Shown here: positions 11,701 to 19,155 of the stretch, one piece after another
Layout of the letters: every line of letters begins with the position of its first letter
Numbering within the stretch: the stretch's first letter is position 1
NCBI RefSeq assembly: GCF_000250985.1
Contig: NW_013524649.1
Span: 1-64,000, forward strand
Direction: 5' to 3'
Length of the DNA stretch: 64,000 nucleotides
Source of the DNA: Nematocida parisii ERTm1
Lineage: Eukaryota; Microsporidia
Notes under the pieces: generated by a model
Database searches by the model: none
Told to the model about the DNA's origin: nothing
What the model saw: only the letters and a program-made list of their open reading frames with translations
Translations under genes and position numbers: made by a program

Positions 11701-12078
11701 TATCTCACTCTGGTTCTGTGGTATGCCCTGTGTGCTTTCCGTTATATAACACATTCGGGTTATATCATCTTTGGTGTGCATAATTACTTTGTTATCTGTG
11801 TTTAACCATTTCTTATTCGTTATATTATTTGTTGTATCATCTATATACCACCTGGCTACATTTAATGACCCTTCTAAGTTAATTACCACACTATCTTCCG
11901 ATTCTGGCTGGTTCGTAAACTGTAATTCATGGATTTCTTCTATTTCATCGTGGTTGAGCGCGAATATTTTATTTATAAAGCACAGTATAAGTAAAAATAT
12001 TCGTACGCCTGTTATTACTTTATGGTTATTGTATAATATATTATAGACCCATTCTTTATTAATTATTTTTAACTCCAT
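8767..12078 (-). CDS. Large secreted or membrane-anchored lineage-specific protein with acidic repeat tail
   Basis: The first ATG is at 12078; an upstream in-frame TTG at 12096 is not a likely start. This gives about 1103 residues. A hydrophobic segment at about residues 25-42 acts as signal peptide or anchor. Residues about 60-800 are a mixed helical region with no domain I recognise. The last 250 residues are low-complexity, Ser/Asp/Asn-rich and strongly acidic. They contain CEECEECEE, repeated SSD units, and a duplicated block in which DDNKTTCSAN followed by NNSNNDRSDS occurs twice. The tail is built from tandem trinucleotide and 9-mer DNA repeats, which probably change length easily. Two AACCCGAA-type words sit about 60 bp upstream of the start. 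Export to the host or to the spore surface is an inference from composition only. Confidence 0.75.
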   Translation of the reverse strand: MELKIINKEWVYNILYNNHKVITGVRIFLLILCFINKIFALNHDEIEEIHELQFTNQPESEDSVVINLEGSLNVARWYIDDTTNNITNKKWLNTDNKVIMHTKDDITRMCYITESTQGIPQNQSEIDKYMKGYYRVLYTLFNWSLIRPEDKSKSKSKEDEIASSSSKYIYRTLAHLFLMTEGLYLPIEVSDSEYDDMVFMLSDSNNKYTHIRCIASYIGHKRNSKHMDSSSTYNMMYNCYCNMSEADKSENERRIIEFFIEYSDRSVIQKAFKFTEPTTREEFITGEFMNTPGFLIQNYVYITMCSVLEIKLFIEEVHALLMECIKGVSKDKAKHKETATKIFKKLFIPKKEQKRAGSVLINERGLYDLVKTMNITYERIVSNSSIITENTKLKNIFIEIQAKVNFINAASLWGLMFNDYLLFLIEIYRHQFSFPDLSRFGLSPHPSNGIKYISVIAEEYYNDISGLVLFKYVLLLNKNYKSLISALLAIAIHKNESADSRILKFIEILVLFSNKENSSTCITNQDNLNGKFPIDVYYLPVQCIAMEFIKKKRLLSNIPHRPIIHIKPVAHLDNGQYSYEIQVISDIIEYLIYKKSTDGLCYFISLCMSNFGNSWLNLVKKSENGTNVSRSSRKSGDTYDLAMHFTAGGTEVVQLTRIYDKLVKNKSDSDTLQFNPNNVSSFLTYILCRAFEDISTYENVIEKIYEIWIRTMLNEELKPVIQNISPNCPTLKIILSLLETKITKLSKNIEKNAEYIDRLSKMQEDIQAIICNIKECSYGIYKNQNIWNMYVENPGWIWNGMDEDEKKRIFDSNNDWDEINDDIDGNGDIIGGNCSNENPIGRDHLNANIDQTYNSDSSSYFASSISSLSDLSDHSDYCSTICSSRRNSNSNSVSTSECEECEECEEYDDDSKNSEDDIQHDLNIVNKISDNDDSRINCSCFYCIRDSRDSSDSSDSSDSKKNDNIKCNPTPCGNNSIGNSKDNNSNHDVVITSININQNKSNNSRDDYSDSGNGHNAIGDVEDDNKTTCSANNSNNDRSDSSRDISDIYTDTDTDSGSSSSSSGDHNPIGDGRDDNKTTCSANDHANNSNNDRSDSYSSSNSN
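8850..9400 (-). repeat. Intragenic microsatellite/minisatellite tract
   Basis: Several short tandem arrays inside the 3' part of the large secreted gene: GCTGCTGCT near 8890, CTATCACTA units near 9205-9240 and CTCACACTC units near 9360-9390. They encode Ser, Asp and Glu/Cys runs. The plus strand is also open through part of this tract, which is a by-product of the repeats. Confidence 0.7.
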
Positions 12079-12475
12079 GGGTAATAAAAAATGCAAAGAT
12101 TAAATTATTTTTGAAATTATGTGTTATAAATAATGATTTCGGGTTATGTCGGGTTATTAAATATTTTTAATTTATTGCGCGTAATTATTAAAACAATAAG
12201 TATAAAGTTCCAGAACTTTTTACACATAGTGTAGAATATTCTAGACCCTTTAATACTCCCTAAAGTGTCCATAATCCTATAATTTTATTACATAATATAT
12301 ACACATTACTTTTTACACAATACTCACTTAGTCCTAATACTTTCTACACTATACTTACTTAGTCTTAGACCCAATTCATCTCTTCTGATACATTGTCTAA
12401 TAAATTACTTCTTCTGATACATTGTATAATAAATCTTGATTATAAATATGCACTAATTATAAATTTTTGTATCAA
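12079..12475. other. Divergent intergenic region upstream of the large secreted gene and Pmp3
   Basis: Very AT-rich, about 400 bp, divergent promoters. It holds TTCGGGTT at 12138 and a second GTCGGGTTAT a few bases on. No other feature seen. Confidence 0.5.
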
Positions 12476-12661
12476 ATGTCCTGCACCACGTTATTAGAGA
12501 TATTATTAGCCATATTCTTACCGCCAGTGTCCGTGTTCCTTGTATCTGGCTGTGGTATTGACTTAATCATAAACTTACTACTGTGCTTGTTGATGTACTT
12601 CCCTGCAAGTGTCCATGCACTGTATCTGATATCTACACAGAGAAGGTCACAAACAGCATAA
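12476..12661 (+). CDS. PMP3: Pmp3/UPF0057 family small membrane proteolipid
   Basis: A 61-residue protein matching the Pmp3 (SNA/RCI2) family over its whole length. A first transmembrane helix carries the hallmark FLPPVSVFL, followed by a Gly-containing turn (SGCGID), then a second helix with INLLLCLLMYFP and the ALYLI end. In yeast and plants these two-helix proteins sit in the plasma membrane and limit excess cation influx and membrane hyperpolarisation. The start is the ATG at 12476; an in-frame TTG nine bases earlier is ignored. The gene is isolated, followed immediately by the tandem-repeat tract and preceded by the divergent large secreted gene. The family assignment is strong; the physiological role here is inferred. 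Confidence 0.9.
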   Translation: MSCTTLLEILLAIFLPPVSVFLVSGCGIDLIINLLLCLLMYFPASVHALYLISTQRRSQTA

Positions 12662-12666
12662 CTGAA

Positions 12667-13290
12667 AATTAAATAAACCAAAATTTATTACACAATGTAT
12701 TATATATTATAGAAGTGTGATGAGTTATTACAACTTATTACATGATGTATCATAAGTTATTACACAATGTATCATAAGTTATAGAGGTATAGGAGTATGA
12801 TGAGTTATTACACAATGTATCATAAGTTATAGAGGTATAGGAGTGTGATGAATTATTACACAATGTATCATAAGTTATAGAGGTATAGTGTATTATTACA
12901 CAATGTGTTATAAGTTATAAGTTATAGGAGTGTGATGAGTTATTTCTTATTACATGATGTATTATATATTATAGAGGTATAGTGTATTATTACACAATGT
13001 ATTATAAGTTATCACAACTTATTACATGGTGTGCCATAAGTTATAGAAGTGTGATGAGTTGTTTCTTATTACACAATGTATCATAAGTTATAGAAGTGTG
13101 ATATGTTGTTTCTTATTACAACTTATTACACATTGTGTATTATATTATAGGGGTATAGTGAGTCCAAAACTTATTGCACAATGACAATGTGCCATAAGTT
13201 ATAGAATTATAGTGAGTTGTTTCTTATTACACATTGTGTCATATATTCTAGTTACATTCACTACTTCTTATTACACATTGTGTCATATAT
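12667..13290. repeat. AT-rich degenerate tandem repeats (TTATTACACAATGTA word)
   Basis: About ten or more imperfect units of roughly 40-60 bp. Each contains a TTATTACACAATGTA-like word, then ATAAGTTATAGAGGTATA and often GAGTGTGATGAG. Units differ in length and merge into each other. The same core word reappears at 13940-14400 and 15110-15480, so this is one repeat family surrounding two genes. No ORF and no constant spacer, so it is not a CRISPR array. Confidence 0.8.
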
Positions 13291-13291
13291 T

Positions 13292-13939
13292 CTAGTCCTC
13301 TTTCATTTCGTATGTAAAGTGCTCATACCGCCTGCCCCCTTGGTGCCAGTGGATATCCTGATAGCACTTGCTGCATAGAATGCTTATGTCACTCGGTATA
13401 AGAATATCCCTAACCCGCTTGTGGACACCTAAACTAACCCGGCATAACCGGCAAGTCCTTTTCTTTATCCCTATCGGATATAAAAAAATAAACCCTTTAT
13501 TACTTATTACTGATTGTGTATTATCTCCTGCATCACTTTCACTATTTATTATAACAGAACTTTCTTTATTACTTCCTGTACACCCCGTAATATATTTTAA
13601 TGGATTGTCCGTTGTATTTATACTATTAATGGTGGTATTACTTTCTGTACACTCTGTCATATGTCTTGGCTCTATAATTACTTGGTCAATCCCTGCATAA
13701 AGAACTTCTTCACCAGCGAATAGTTTTATTTCTTCTGCTATTTTTATTATCGGAGTGGAAGGGGCACCGCTCTCCACGGGGAGTGACAGCTCCTGCTGTA
13801 ATTTACTGCATAAATCACTGATTTCAGCAGAGTCATCAGAGATGAACTTCCATTCCTTCCTTTTCTCACTCCTTAAATACCCGCAGACCTCTTTCCTGTA
13901 CGTATTGGCACCTAAACTGCACAGAGTGTCATACCACAT
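13292..13939 (-). CDS. Cys4 zinc-finger protein (GATA-like or other treble clef)
   Basis: 215 residues from the ATG at 13939. The N-terminal 150 residues are acidic to neutral, with a Thr/Asn/Ser-rich middle and no known domain. Near the C-terminus four cysteines, C163 and C166 then C189 and C192, form a CX2C-X22-CX2C finger followed by HWH and a basic patch. The spacing between the pairs is longer than in a canonical GATA finger (16-18), and the LWRR and CNACG signatures are missing, so a divergent GATA-type or another treble-clef finger is possible. DNA or RNA binding is an inference. The gene lies between two arrays of the TTATTACACAATGTA repeat, and its stop codon is within a few bases of the first. 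Confidence 0.6.
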   Translation of the reverse strand: MWYDTLCSLGANTYRKEVCGYLRSEKRKEWKFISDDSAEISDLCSKLQQELSLPVESGAPSTPIIKIAEEIKLFAGEEVLYAGIDQVIIEPRHMTECTESNTTINSINTTDNPLKYITGCTGSNKESSVIINSESDAGDNTQSVISNKGFIFLYPIGIKKRTCRLCRVSLGVHKRVRDILIPSDISILCSKCYQDIHWHQGGRRYEHFTYEMKED

Positions 13940-14400
13940 AAAAATTATTACACAATGTACTATAAATAATGTATAACTTATGACATAACGTATAATAAAT
14001 AATGTATAACTTATAACATAACGTATAATAAATAATAAATAATGTATAACTTATTACATAATGTATAATACACAACTTATTACACAATGTACTATAAATA
14101 ATGTATAACTTATGACATAACGTATAATAAATAATAAATAATGTATAACTTATGACATAACGTATAATAAATAATAAATAATGTATAACTTATTACACAC
14201 AACTTATAACATAATGTACTATGTTGTATAACTTATAACACAATGTACTATATAACTTAACTTATTACACACAACTTATTACACAATGTACTATATAACT
14301 TAACTTATTACACACAACTTATTACACAATGTATAATAAATATTTTATAATGTGCCATTACTTATTATAAAATGTACTATATATTATGAACTTATACACA
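13940..14400. repeat. AT-rich tandem repeats, second array
   Basis: Units centred on AATGTATAACTTAT(G/T)ACATAACGTATAATAAATAATA, and then on ACAACTTATTACACAATGTACTATATAACTT. They are degenerate and partly higher-order: a stretch around 13965-14050 recurs around 14090-14190. Same word family as 12667-13290. It fills the gap upstream of both the zinc-finger gene and the next gene, so any promoter of either must lie inside it. Confidence 0.8.
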
Positions 14401-14447
14401 GAAATTTCCCCCCTATGTCTTATATATTCTGACTCTAAGGGGGGACT

Positions 14448-14957
14448 ATGTTTAAGAAATTAAAAGGAATAAAAGAGAAGATGAAACTTGTAAAAAGTGA
14501 CATAAAGAAGAATGAGAAGAAAGATCCAGCACCCATAACACCAGAAAATGAAAAAATTGACACTCAGCCACTGCCTGGAATAAAATATCTGCAGAGGAGG
14601 CAGATGGCCACACAGAAGAGATACTTTGACAGTGCAGACCATTTCTTAAGCCTCTACCAGAGAGAGAATACAGAAATTAACCATGAATTACTACACACAC
14701 CATCAAAAGAAATAGAAATTAACCATGAATTACTACACACACCATCAAAAGAAATAGAAATTAACCATGAATTACTGCATAAAGCATCAGAAGAAATAGA
14801 AATTAACCATGAATTACTGCATAAAGCATCAGAAGAAATAGCTACTAATGAGGAGAAATCTGCACAGCCAGGGGAAATAGTAAAATCTGTTCAGGGACCA
14901 ATAGACACAGCATACTCAGAGATAATCGAAGAGATGAAGCCTAAAGAATCTGTGTAA
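14448..14957 (+). CDS. Lys/Glu-rich protein with four 14-residue tandem repeats
   Basis: 169 residues, charged, with no signal peptide. The N-terminal 40 residues are Lys-rich. Residues 76-131 are four head-to-tail copies of a 14-residue unit (EINHELLH followed by TPSKEI or KASEEI). The unit begins EINHELL, which would favour amphipathic helix. The repeats are nearly identical at DNA level (42 bp, copies 1-2 and copies 3-4 forming two sub-types), so expansion is recent. No family is recognised. A GGGG-containing tract just 5' of the ATG stands out in the otherwise AT-rich leader. The gene sits between repeat arrays. Confidence 0.6.
   Translation: MFKKLKGIKEKMKLVKSDIKKNEKKDPAPITPENEKIDTQPLPGIKYLQRRQMATQKRYFDSADHFLSLYQRENTEINHELLHTPSKEIEINHELLHTPSKEIEINHELLHKASEEIEINHELLHKASEEIATNEEKSAQPGEIVKSVQGPIDTAYSEIIEEMKPKESV
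14673..14840 (+). repeat. 4 x 42-bp in-frame tandem repeat
   Basis: Four perfect-length 42-bp units in frame. Units 1 and 2 share ACACACCATCAAAAGAAATA; units 3 and 4 share CATAAAGCATCAGAAGAAAT. The order AABB suggests each pair arose by local duplication after an earlier duplication. Confidence 0.9.
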
Positions 14958-15651
14958 TAGCTATTCATAAATAAAGACATTTCTAGACGTATTCTAATAT
15001 TATGATACAATGTAGAGAAAGTAATAGAGTAAAAACCCAGTGTAATATACACTAATAATAAGCAAATAATATAGATATATGTGTAATAAGTTATATACAA
15101 AATATACTAATAGTGTATACAGAATGTAAATCAGAACATAATACACAATGTAGTATAAATAAGACTTATTGCATAATATGTTAAATATAAGACTTATTAC
15201 ATACTATGGCATATATAACATGTACTTTCATTACTTATTGGACAATATAGCATAAATAACATGTACTGTCATTACTTATTGGGCAATATAGCATATATAA
15301 CTATATATGTCATTACTTATTGGGCAATATAGCATATATAACTATATATGTCATTACTTATTGGGCAATATAGCATATATAACTATATATGTCATTACTT
15401 ATTACACAATATAGCATATATAACTATATATGAAATTACTTATTGGATAATATAGCATATATAACATGTACTGTCACCTGCTGAAAATTTTTGATGATTT
15501 TTGAAATTTCCCGTTCGGGTAATAAAATTGATTTTTATTAAAATAACCGTTAAATCTATTGATTTATTTATTTATGATATTTTATGCTGTGCCTGATGAA
15601 GAATATATAATTAAGTGGTTTCACCGGTTAAATATTTCTAAAATTGAAGAT
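14958..15651. repeat. Non-coding AT-rich DNA with a 41-bp tandem array
   Basis: A regular array at about 15227-15476 holds six units of 41 bp (GTCATTACTTATTGGGCAAT as the start of the unit). Units 2-4 are almost identical and the outer ones diverge. Upstream (15110-15226) are looser copies with the ACACAATGTA word. The last 170 bp contain a 33-codon ORF (15574-15675), not called. Confidence 0.8.
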
Positions 15652-17142
15652 TTAGCCCCTTCTCTTTCCAACTAAAATGGGCATTTCCCAGAAACCATTC
15701 TCGGACTCTTTCTCTACCCGTGCAGCACCCTCTCGAGGCATTAAGTGCCGAACCACAGCGGCAAGGTTCTTGTCCACCCGGTGCATCCCCCGTGCAAGAA
15801 GCATCTTTATCAGACGTGGCCGGCCTGAATGCTTCTCCAGCTTCATAATCGCTGCATATAAAATAGATGCCTCGCTGTCACTCATCTGCACAATCACATC
15901 AACTGGAATCTTCTCCATCTCCTCCACATGGAAAGAATACTCTGCATCTCCATATATCTTGTGCATCGTAATATAGCACAGACACAGAATCGCTGCATTC
16001 TTTGGAGTCATTTCGGCCTTTAACTCTGCGGCCTTTTCTGTGAGTAGAGTGAATACACCCTCCTTTAAATGACCAGGAATAGACAGTCGCTGAATCTGTG
16101 TAAGGGCGTAATAGTGCTTCTGAATGGGCTTGGATGAAAGAATCAGAAGATATATCCTAAGAAGCCTCTCACTTATGCCCTTCCACGCTTTTATCTCTTC
16201 TGGTAGAAAGTGTAACTGCGCCTCTTTTTTAATTGCCTTCTCCTCCACAGAAAGCTTTCGCATTTCGCTTGTGGAGTACTTGTGCGTTCGCTCTGGTTTT
16301 GTCAGAAGACTGTCCGGAATGTAGAAAAGTGCTCGAATCGTTGGCTTGGGAAGATTCTCTGCTATTTGATCCATTACCTCTAAAACCTTCACTGTACGAT
16401 TTCCTCTGTCACAGCTGAATATCTGCACAAGAGTTAAATGACACTTTTTGCCTATTTTGGACTTAAGCCGTGTGCCTTTAATGACCTTCCCAATCAGCTT
16501 CATACTCTTATTGAACAGAATCGCCTGGGGAAGTAGAATTGCGGCTGCTTCATATGACTCTTCTGTCTTTGACCGTGTAATAAGCTTTAAATACTCTGCC
16601 CACTCTTTCATCAGCGCATACTCATAACTGGTGATCTTAGAGGATGCATTGTACTTGTGGTCCTGTGTCCTTATATTGTACGACGGTAAAAGATTGAAAA
16701 ATACCTTTGCTAGCGCAAGAATCAGAAGCCGCGTAGCACGCATTTCTTTCTTTTTTTGAAGAATCTTCCTGTGCCGCGTGACATCCCCAAGAGTTTTCTC
16801 TGTGGGATTGGCTAGTGCTGCACTCACCGCTGCCATAAATGCATGCTTGGGATTGAGCTTATCTGAACCGTCCTCGGCCTTTTCTGTGTCTGCTAAGTCT
16901 TCCTTAGTAAGAAGAGAAGATAGTGGAGAAACCTTCCCAGAAGAAGGAATACTTTCAGAATCTGTTCCGTTGGGATGAATGTTCTCTGTGGTTGAAGAAT
17001 TTTCTTTCTTAACTCTTTTTTGGGCATGATTAGAATTTGCTTCTTTTTCTGCTCCCTCTGCACTCGCTGATTTTCTCATAGTGCGAGTATTTTTTGAATT
17101 GTCCTCTGCTCTGAAGTGCTTGCTTCTAGTTACGTCTGGCAT
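15652..17142 (-). CDS. NOC3: Noc3-like 60S ribosome biogenesis factor
   Basis: 496 residues from the ATG at 17142 (a TTG two codons upstream is not used). The first 110 residues are basic, charged and disordered. From about residue 100 the sequence follows Noc3: a helix with AALANPTEK, then RLLILALAKVFFNLLPSYNIR, which matches the family's LAVFKDIIPGYRIR block, then a KEWAEYLKLI helix. The rest is alpha-helical HEAT-like, as in the Noc/CBF family. In yeast Noc3 works with Noc2 in nucleolar and nucleoplasmic pre-60S maturation and also has a replication-initiation role. The 5' end overlaps the 3' end of the upstream TRAPP gene by 17 bp on the same strand. The assignment rests mainly on the N-terminal block. 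Confidence 0.75.
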   Translation of the reverse strand: MPDVTRSKHFRAEDNSKNTRTMRKSASAEGAEKEANSNHAQKRVKKENSSTTENIHPNGTDSESIPSSGKVSPLSSLLTKEDLADTEKAEDGSDKLNPKHAFMAAVSAALANPTEKTLGDVTRHRKILQKKKEMRATRLLILALAKVFFNLLPSYNIRTQDHKYNASSKITSYEYALMKEWAEYLKLITRSKTEESYEAAAILLPQAILFNKSMKLIGKVIKGTRLKSKIGKKCHLTLVQIFSCDRGNRTVKVLEVMDQIAENLPKPTIRALFYIPDSLLTKPERTHKYSTSEMRKLSVEEKAIKKEAQLHFLPEEIKAWKGISERLLRIYLLILSSKPIQKHYYALTQIQRLSIPGHLKEGVFTLLTEKAAELKAEMTPKNAAILCLCYITMHKIYGDAEYSFHVEEMEKIPVDVIVQMSDSEASILYAAIMKLEKHSGRPRLIKMLLARGMHRVDKNLAAVVRHLMPREGAARVEKESENGFWEMPILVGKRRG

Positions 17143-17533
17143 TTTCAAGATGTAAAAATTTTATGCTTATTCTGTCGTCTACATAATACTCTGGATTGTG
17201 TAAAATGGAATTCACAAAAGAAACATGCGCATTCTCAACGTATTTTAAAATGGATGCAGCAGTGTCTGCCGTATCATGTATAATCACAAATATCATGTCA
17301 GTCTGCGTTTTCATGGCAGTTAATGAAGCCTTTTCATATCTCAAATACATTTTTGTATACTTGCCTGCCCTCTGCGTTATCCCATGAGAAGAAAGAATCT
17401 CCATCGCAGTATAAATTGTACTGGCCATGGCAATTACCCGGTCAATATTAAGATCCCCTGAAAAGGCAGATGGAATAATTTCATCATAGATTAGCCCACC
17501 ACATGAATTCACTATTAGCACACCATGAATCAT
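17126..17533 (-). CDS. TRAPP complex longin-type subunit (Trs23/TRAPPC4-like)
   Basis: 135 residues, the length of a bare longin/sybindin fold. It starts MIHGVLIVNSCGGLIYD, matching the sybindin beginning YVVNKAGGLIY. A helix follows (MASTIYTAMEILSS), then strands with KYTKMYLRYEKAS and TDMIFVIIHD, and the C-terminal FVNSILHNPEYY, which matches the TRAPPC4 KNPFY block. TRAPP tethers ER-derived vesicles and acts as a GEF for Ypt1/Rab1 at the Golgi. The PDZ-like insertion found in animal TRAPPC4 is absent. TRAPPC1/Bet5, a paralogue with the same fold, is the alternative. The gene overlaps Noc3 by 17 bp, a mark of extreme compaction. Confidence 0.65.
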   Translation of the reverse strand: MIHGVLIVNSCGGLIYDEIIPSAFSGDLNIDRVIAMASTIYTAMEILSSHGITQRAGKYTKMYLRYEKASLTAMKTQTDMIFVIIHDTADTAASILKYVENAHVSFVNSILHNPEYYVDDRISIKFLHLENARRN

Positions 17534-17769
17534 ACTAATGCATAAATAAAAACTATAAATATGAAATAACCCGAAATTGTATTGTCTTCTACTACGCCAT
17601 ATTCAGCATAACCCGAATATAACCCGAAATTGGGATATCTATAGTAAAATACGCCTAAATACCTAAATATCACATAAAGTACTCTATTTAAGATATTTAT
17701 TGCCTGATTTACAAGTATCCATAAATATTCTATTCTTTTGTATAAAAATAATTTTAAATATTTGGATAA

Positions 17770-19155
17770 ATGATAAATATAGAAGAGAAATTGAGAGAAA
17801 CCATTAATATGTCAATGGATGAGATTAGTAGATATTTTAACTTGCCAATGTTTAAGTCATTTACACTTATAAATATGGTACTGGATATATACAGACAGGA
17901 ATATGTATTACATGATAAATATCATGCATTTAAGAATTTGAAATATACGACATTTCGGGTTATATTGTCTCAGTACATAGAAAAAATTCAAATATGCGAT
18001 ATAGAGGTAATTATAGGAGAAGTCAACAGAGCAATTAGAACCACTGAGGCAATTTTAGATGCACTTGAGGCTGTAGCTAATGAATTGCCATGTATAAATA
18101 GCAAAGAGGCTTTTTATAATTTAATGGGCAATAATCATTTGTTTATGCTGTCAAAGTATGAAACAGTTTTGGCTTATATTATAGATGACTTAATTAATGC
18201 ACTTAAATCACATAATCCACCAGTACCAGCAAAACTGAATATTTCTGATGCGGATGCCAAATTATTTGCACATGCTAAAGATAAGAAAATCACTCGAATT
18301 GAAAGAGTCATAGAAATACTAACACAGCACGGAGGAGGTCTTTCATACAGAATTAATTATAATGAAATTGTTTCAAATTTAGATAAGTTAGATATCTCAC
18401 CTGATGATATTTACTCACTCCAGTTGTTTTTAAGTGCAAAGCATAAAAACCGATTTAAAGTAATCCGTGACATGCAAGAGTCTGTCTTTGTTAAAGATGA
18501 AAAGAAAAGTATCACGCACTCTTCATTTTCTCAAATATTCACTGGATTCTTTTTTTTCCTTTTAGATTACTCTCCTGTCTTTGATGAATTCTACCCTTAC
18601 AGAAATACAATTGAAGAGTGGCTGGTTAATCTTAAGAGATGTAGTAAGAATATTTCTAAAGAATACATGAAACAACATATCTTAGACCTTAGTGATCTAA
18701 GTGATGACAATATTCTGATATTGTTAAATAACGTAATGCCTGAATATATAAAACCTATTCAAGCAGATTTGAATACTATTCAAATTACTAATATTAAGAC
18801 CTCAATTGCTAAAGATAAATGTCTTAATAGATCCTATATACTAAACCGACCCAATATATTTTTATTATGGAAACCAAATAAAAATATACTAAGCCCGAAA
18901 TTAAAAAAAGTTAAAGATGATGTAGTTAGTACGGTTGTAAAAACAATCAAAAGTGTTAAGCTTTGGGCATTCTTAATTGCAGTAGCACTTTCTAGTTTTT
19001 TGGTCTGGGGAATATCCTATTATCAAGAAGACTTTAATCGGCTAATTCTTAAAATATCCAATAATATTAGTATTATGTCTGAAGATAAAACTGACCCATT
19101 GGTTTTATACCCTCGATTCATATTGCAGAGATTCAAATATCTTCTTAAATTATAG
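17770..19155 (+). CDS. Lineage-specific protein with a C-terminal transmembrane segment
   Basis: 461 residues, no signal peptide at the N-terminus, mainly helical and rich in Ile, Asn and Lys. A single strong hydrophobic segment at about residues 402-420 (WAFLIAVALSSFLVWGI) is followed by about 40 residues with basic ends. That suggests a membrane protein with most of its mass on one side. No family is recognised. One copy of TTCGGGTT lies inside the coding sequence (17954), while several copies lie in the upstream intergenic region and just beyond the stop. It has the composition of the neighbouring orphan genes rather than of the housekeeping blocks. Confidence 0.65.
   Translation: MINIEEKLRETINMSMDEISRYFNLPMFKSFTLINMVLDIYRQEYVLHDKYHAFKNLKYTTFRVILSQYIEKIQICDIEVIIGEVNRAIRTTEAILDALEAVANELPCINSKEAFYNLMGNNHLFMLSKYETVLAYIIDDLINALKSHNPPVPAKLNISDADAKLFAHAKDKKITRIERVIEILTQHGGGLSYRINYNEIVSNLDKLDISPDDIYSLQLFLSAKHKNRFKVIRDMQESVFVKDEKKSITHSSFSQIFTGFFFFLLDYSPVFDEFYPYRNTIEEWLVNLKRCSKNISKEYMKQHILDLSDLSDDNILILLNNVMPEYIKPIQADLNTIQITNIKTSIAKDKCLNRSYILNRPNIFLLWKPNKNILSPKLKKVKDDVVSTVVKTIKSVKLWAFLIAVALSSFLVWGISYYQEDFNRLILKISNNISIMSEDKTDPLVLYPRFILQRFKYLLKL

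Noticed and set aside
15227-15476. CRISPR-like array of 41-bp units
   Set aside because: No unique spacers between units, and the genome is eukaryotic; it is a simple minisatellite.
15574-15675. 33-codon ORF reading MIFYAVPDEEYIIKWF at its start
   Set aside because: Protein-like but very short, overlaps the Noc3 3' end on the other strand, and matches nothing known; kept only as a note.
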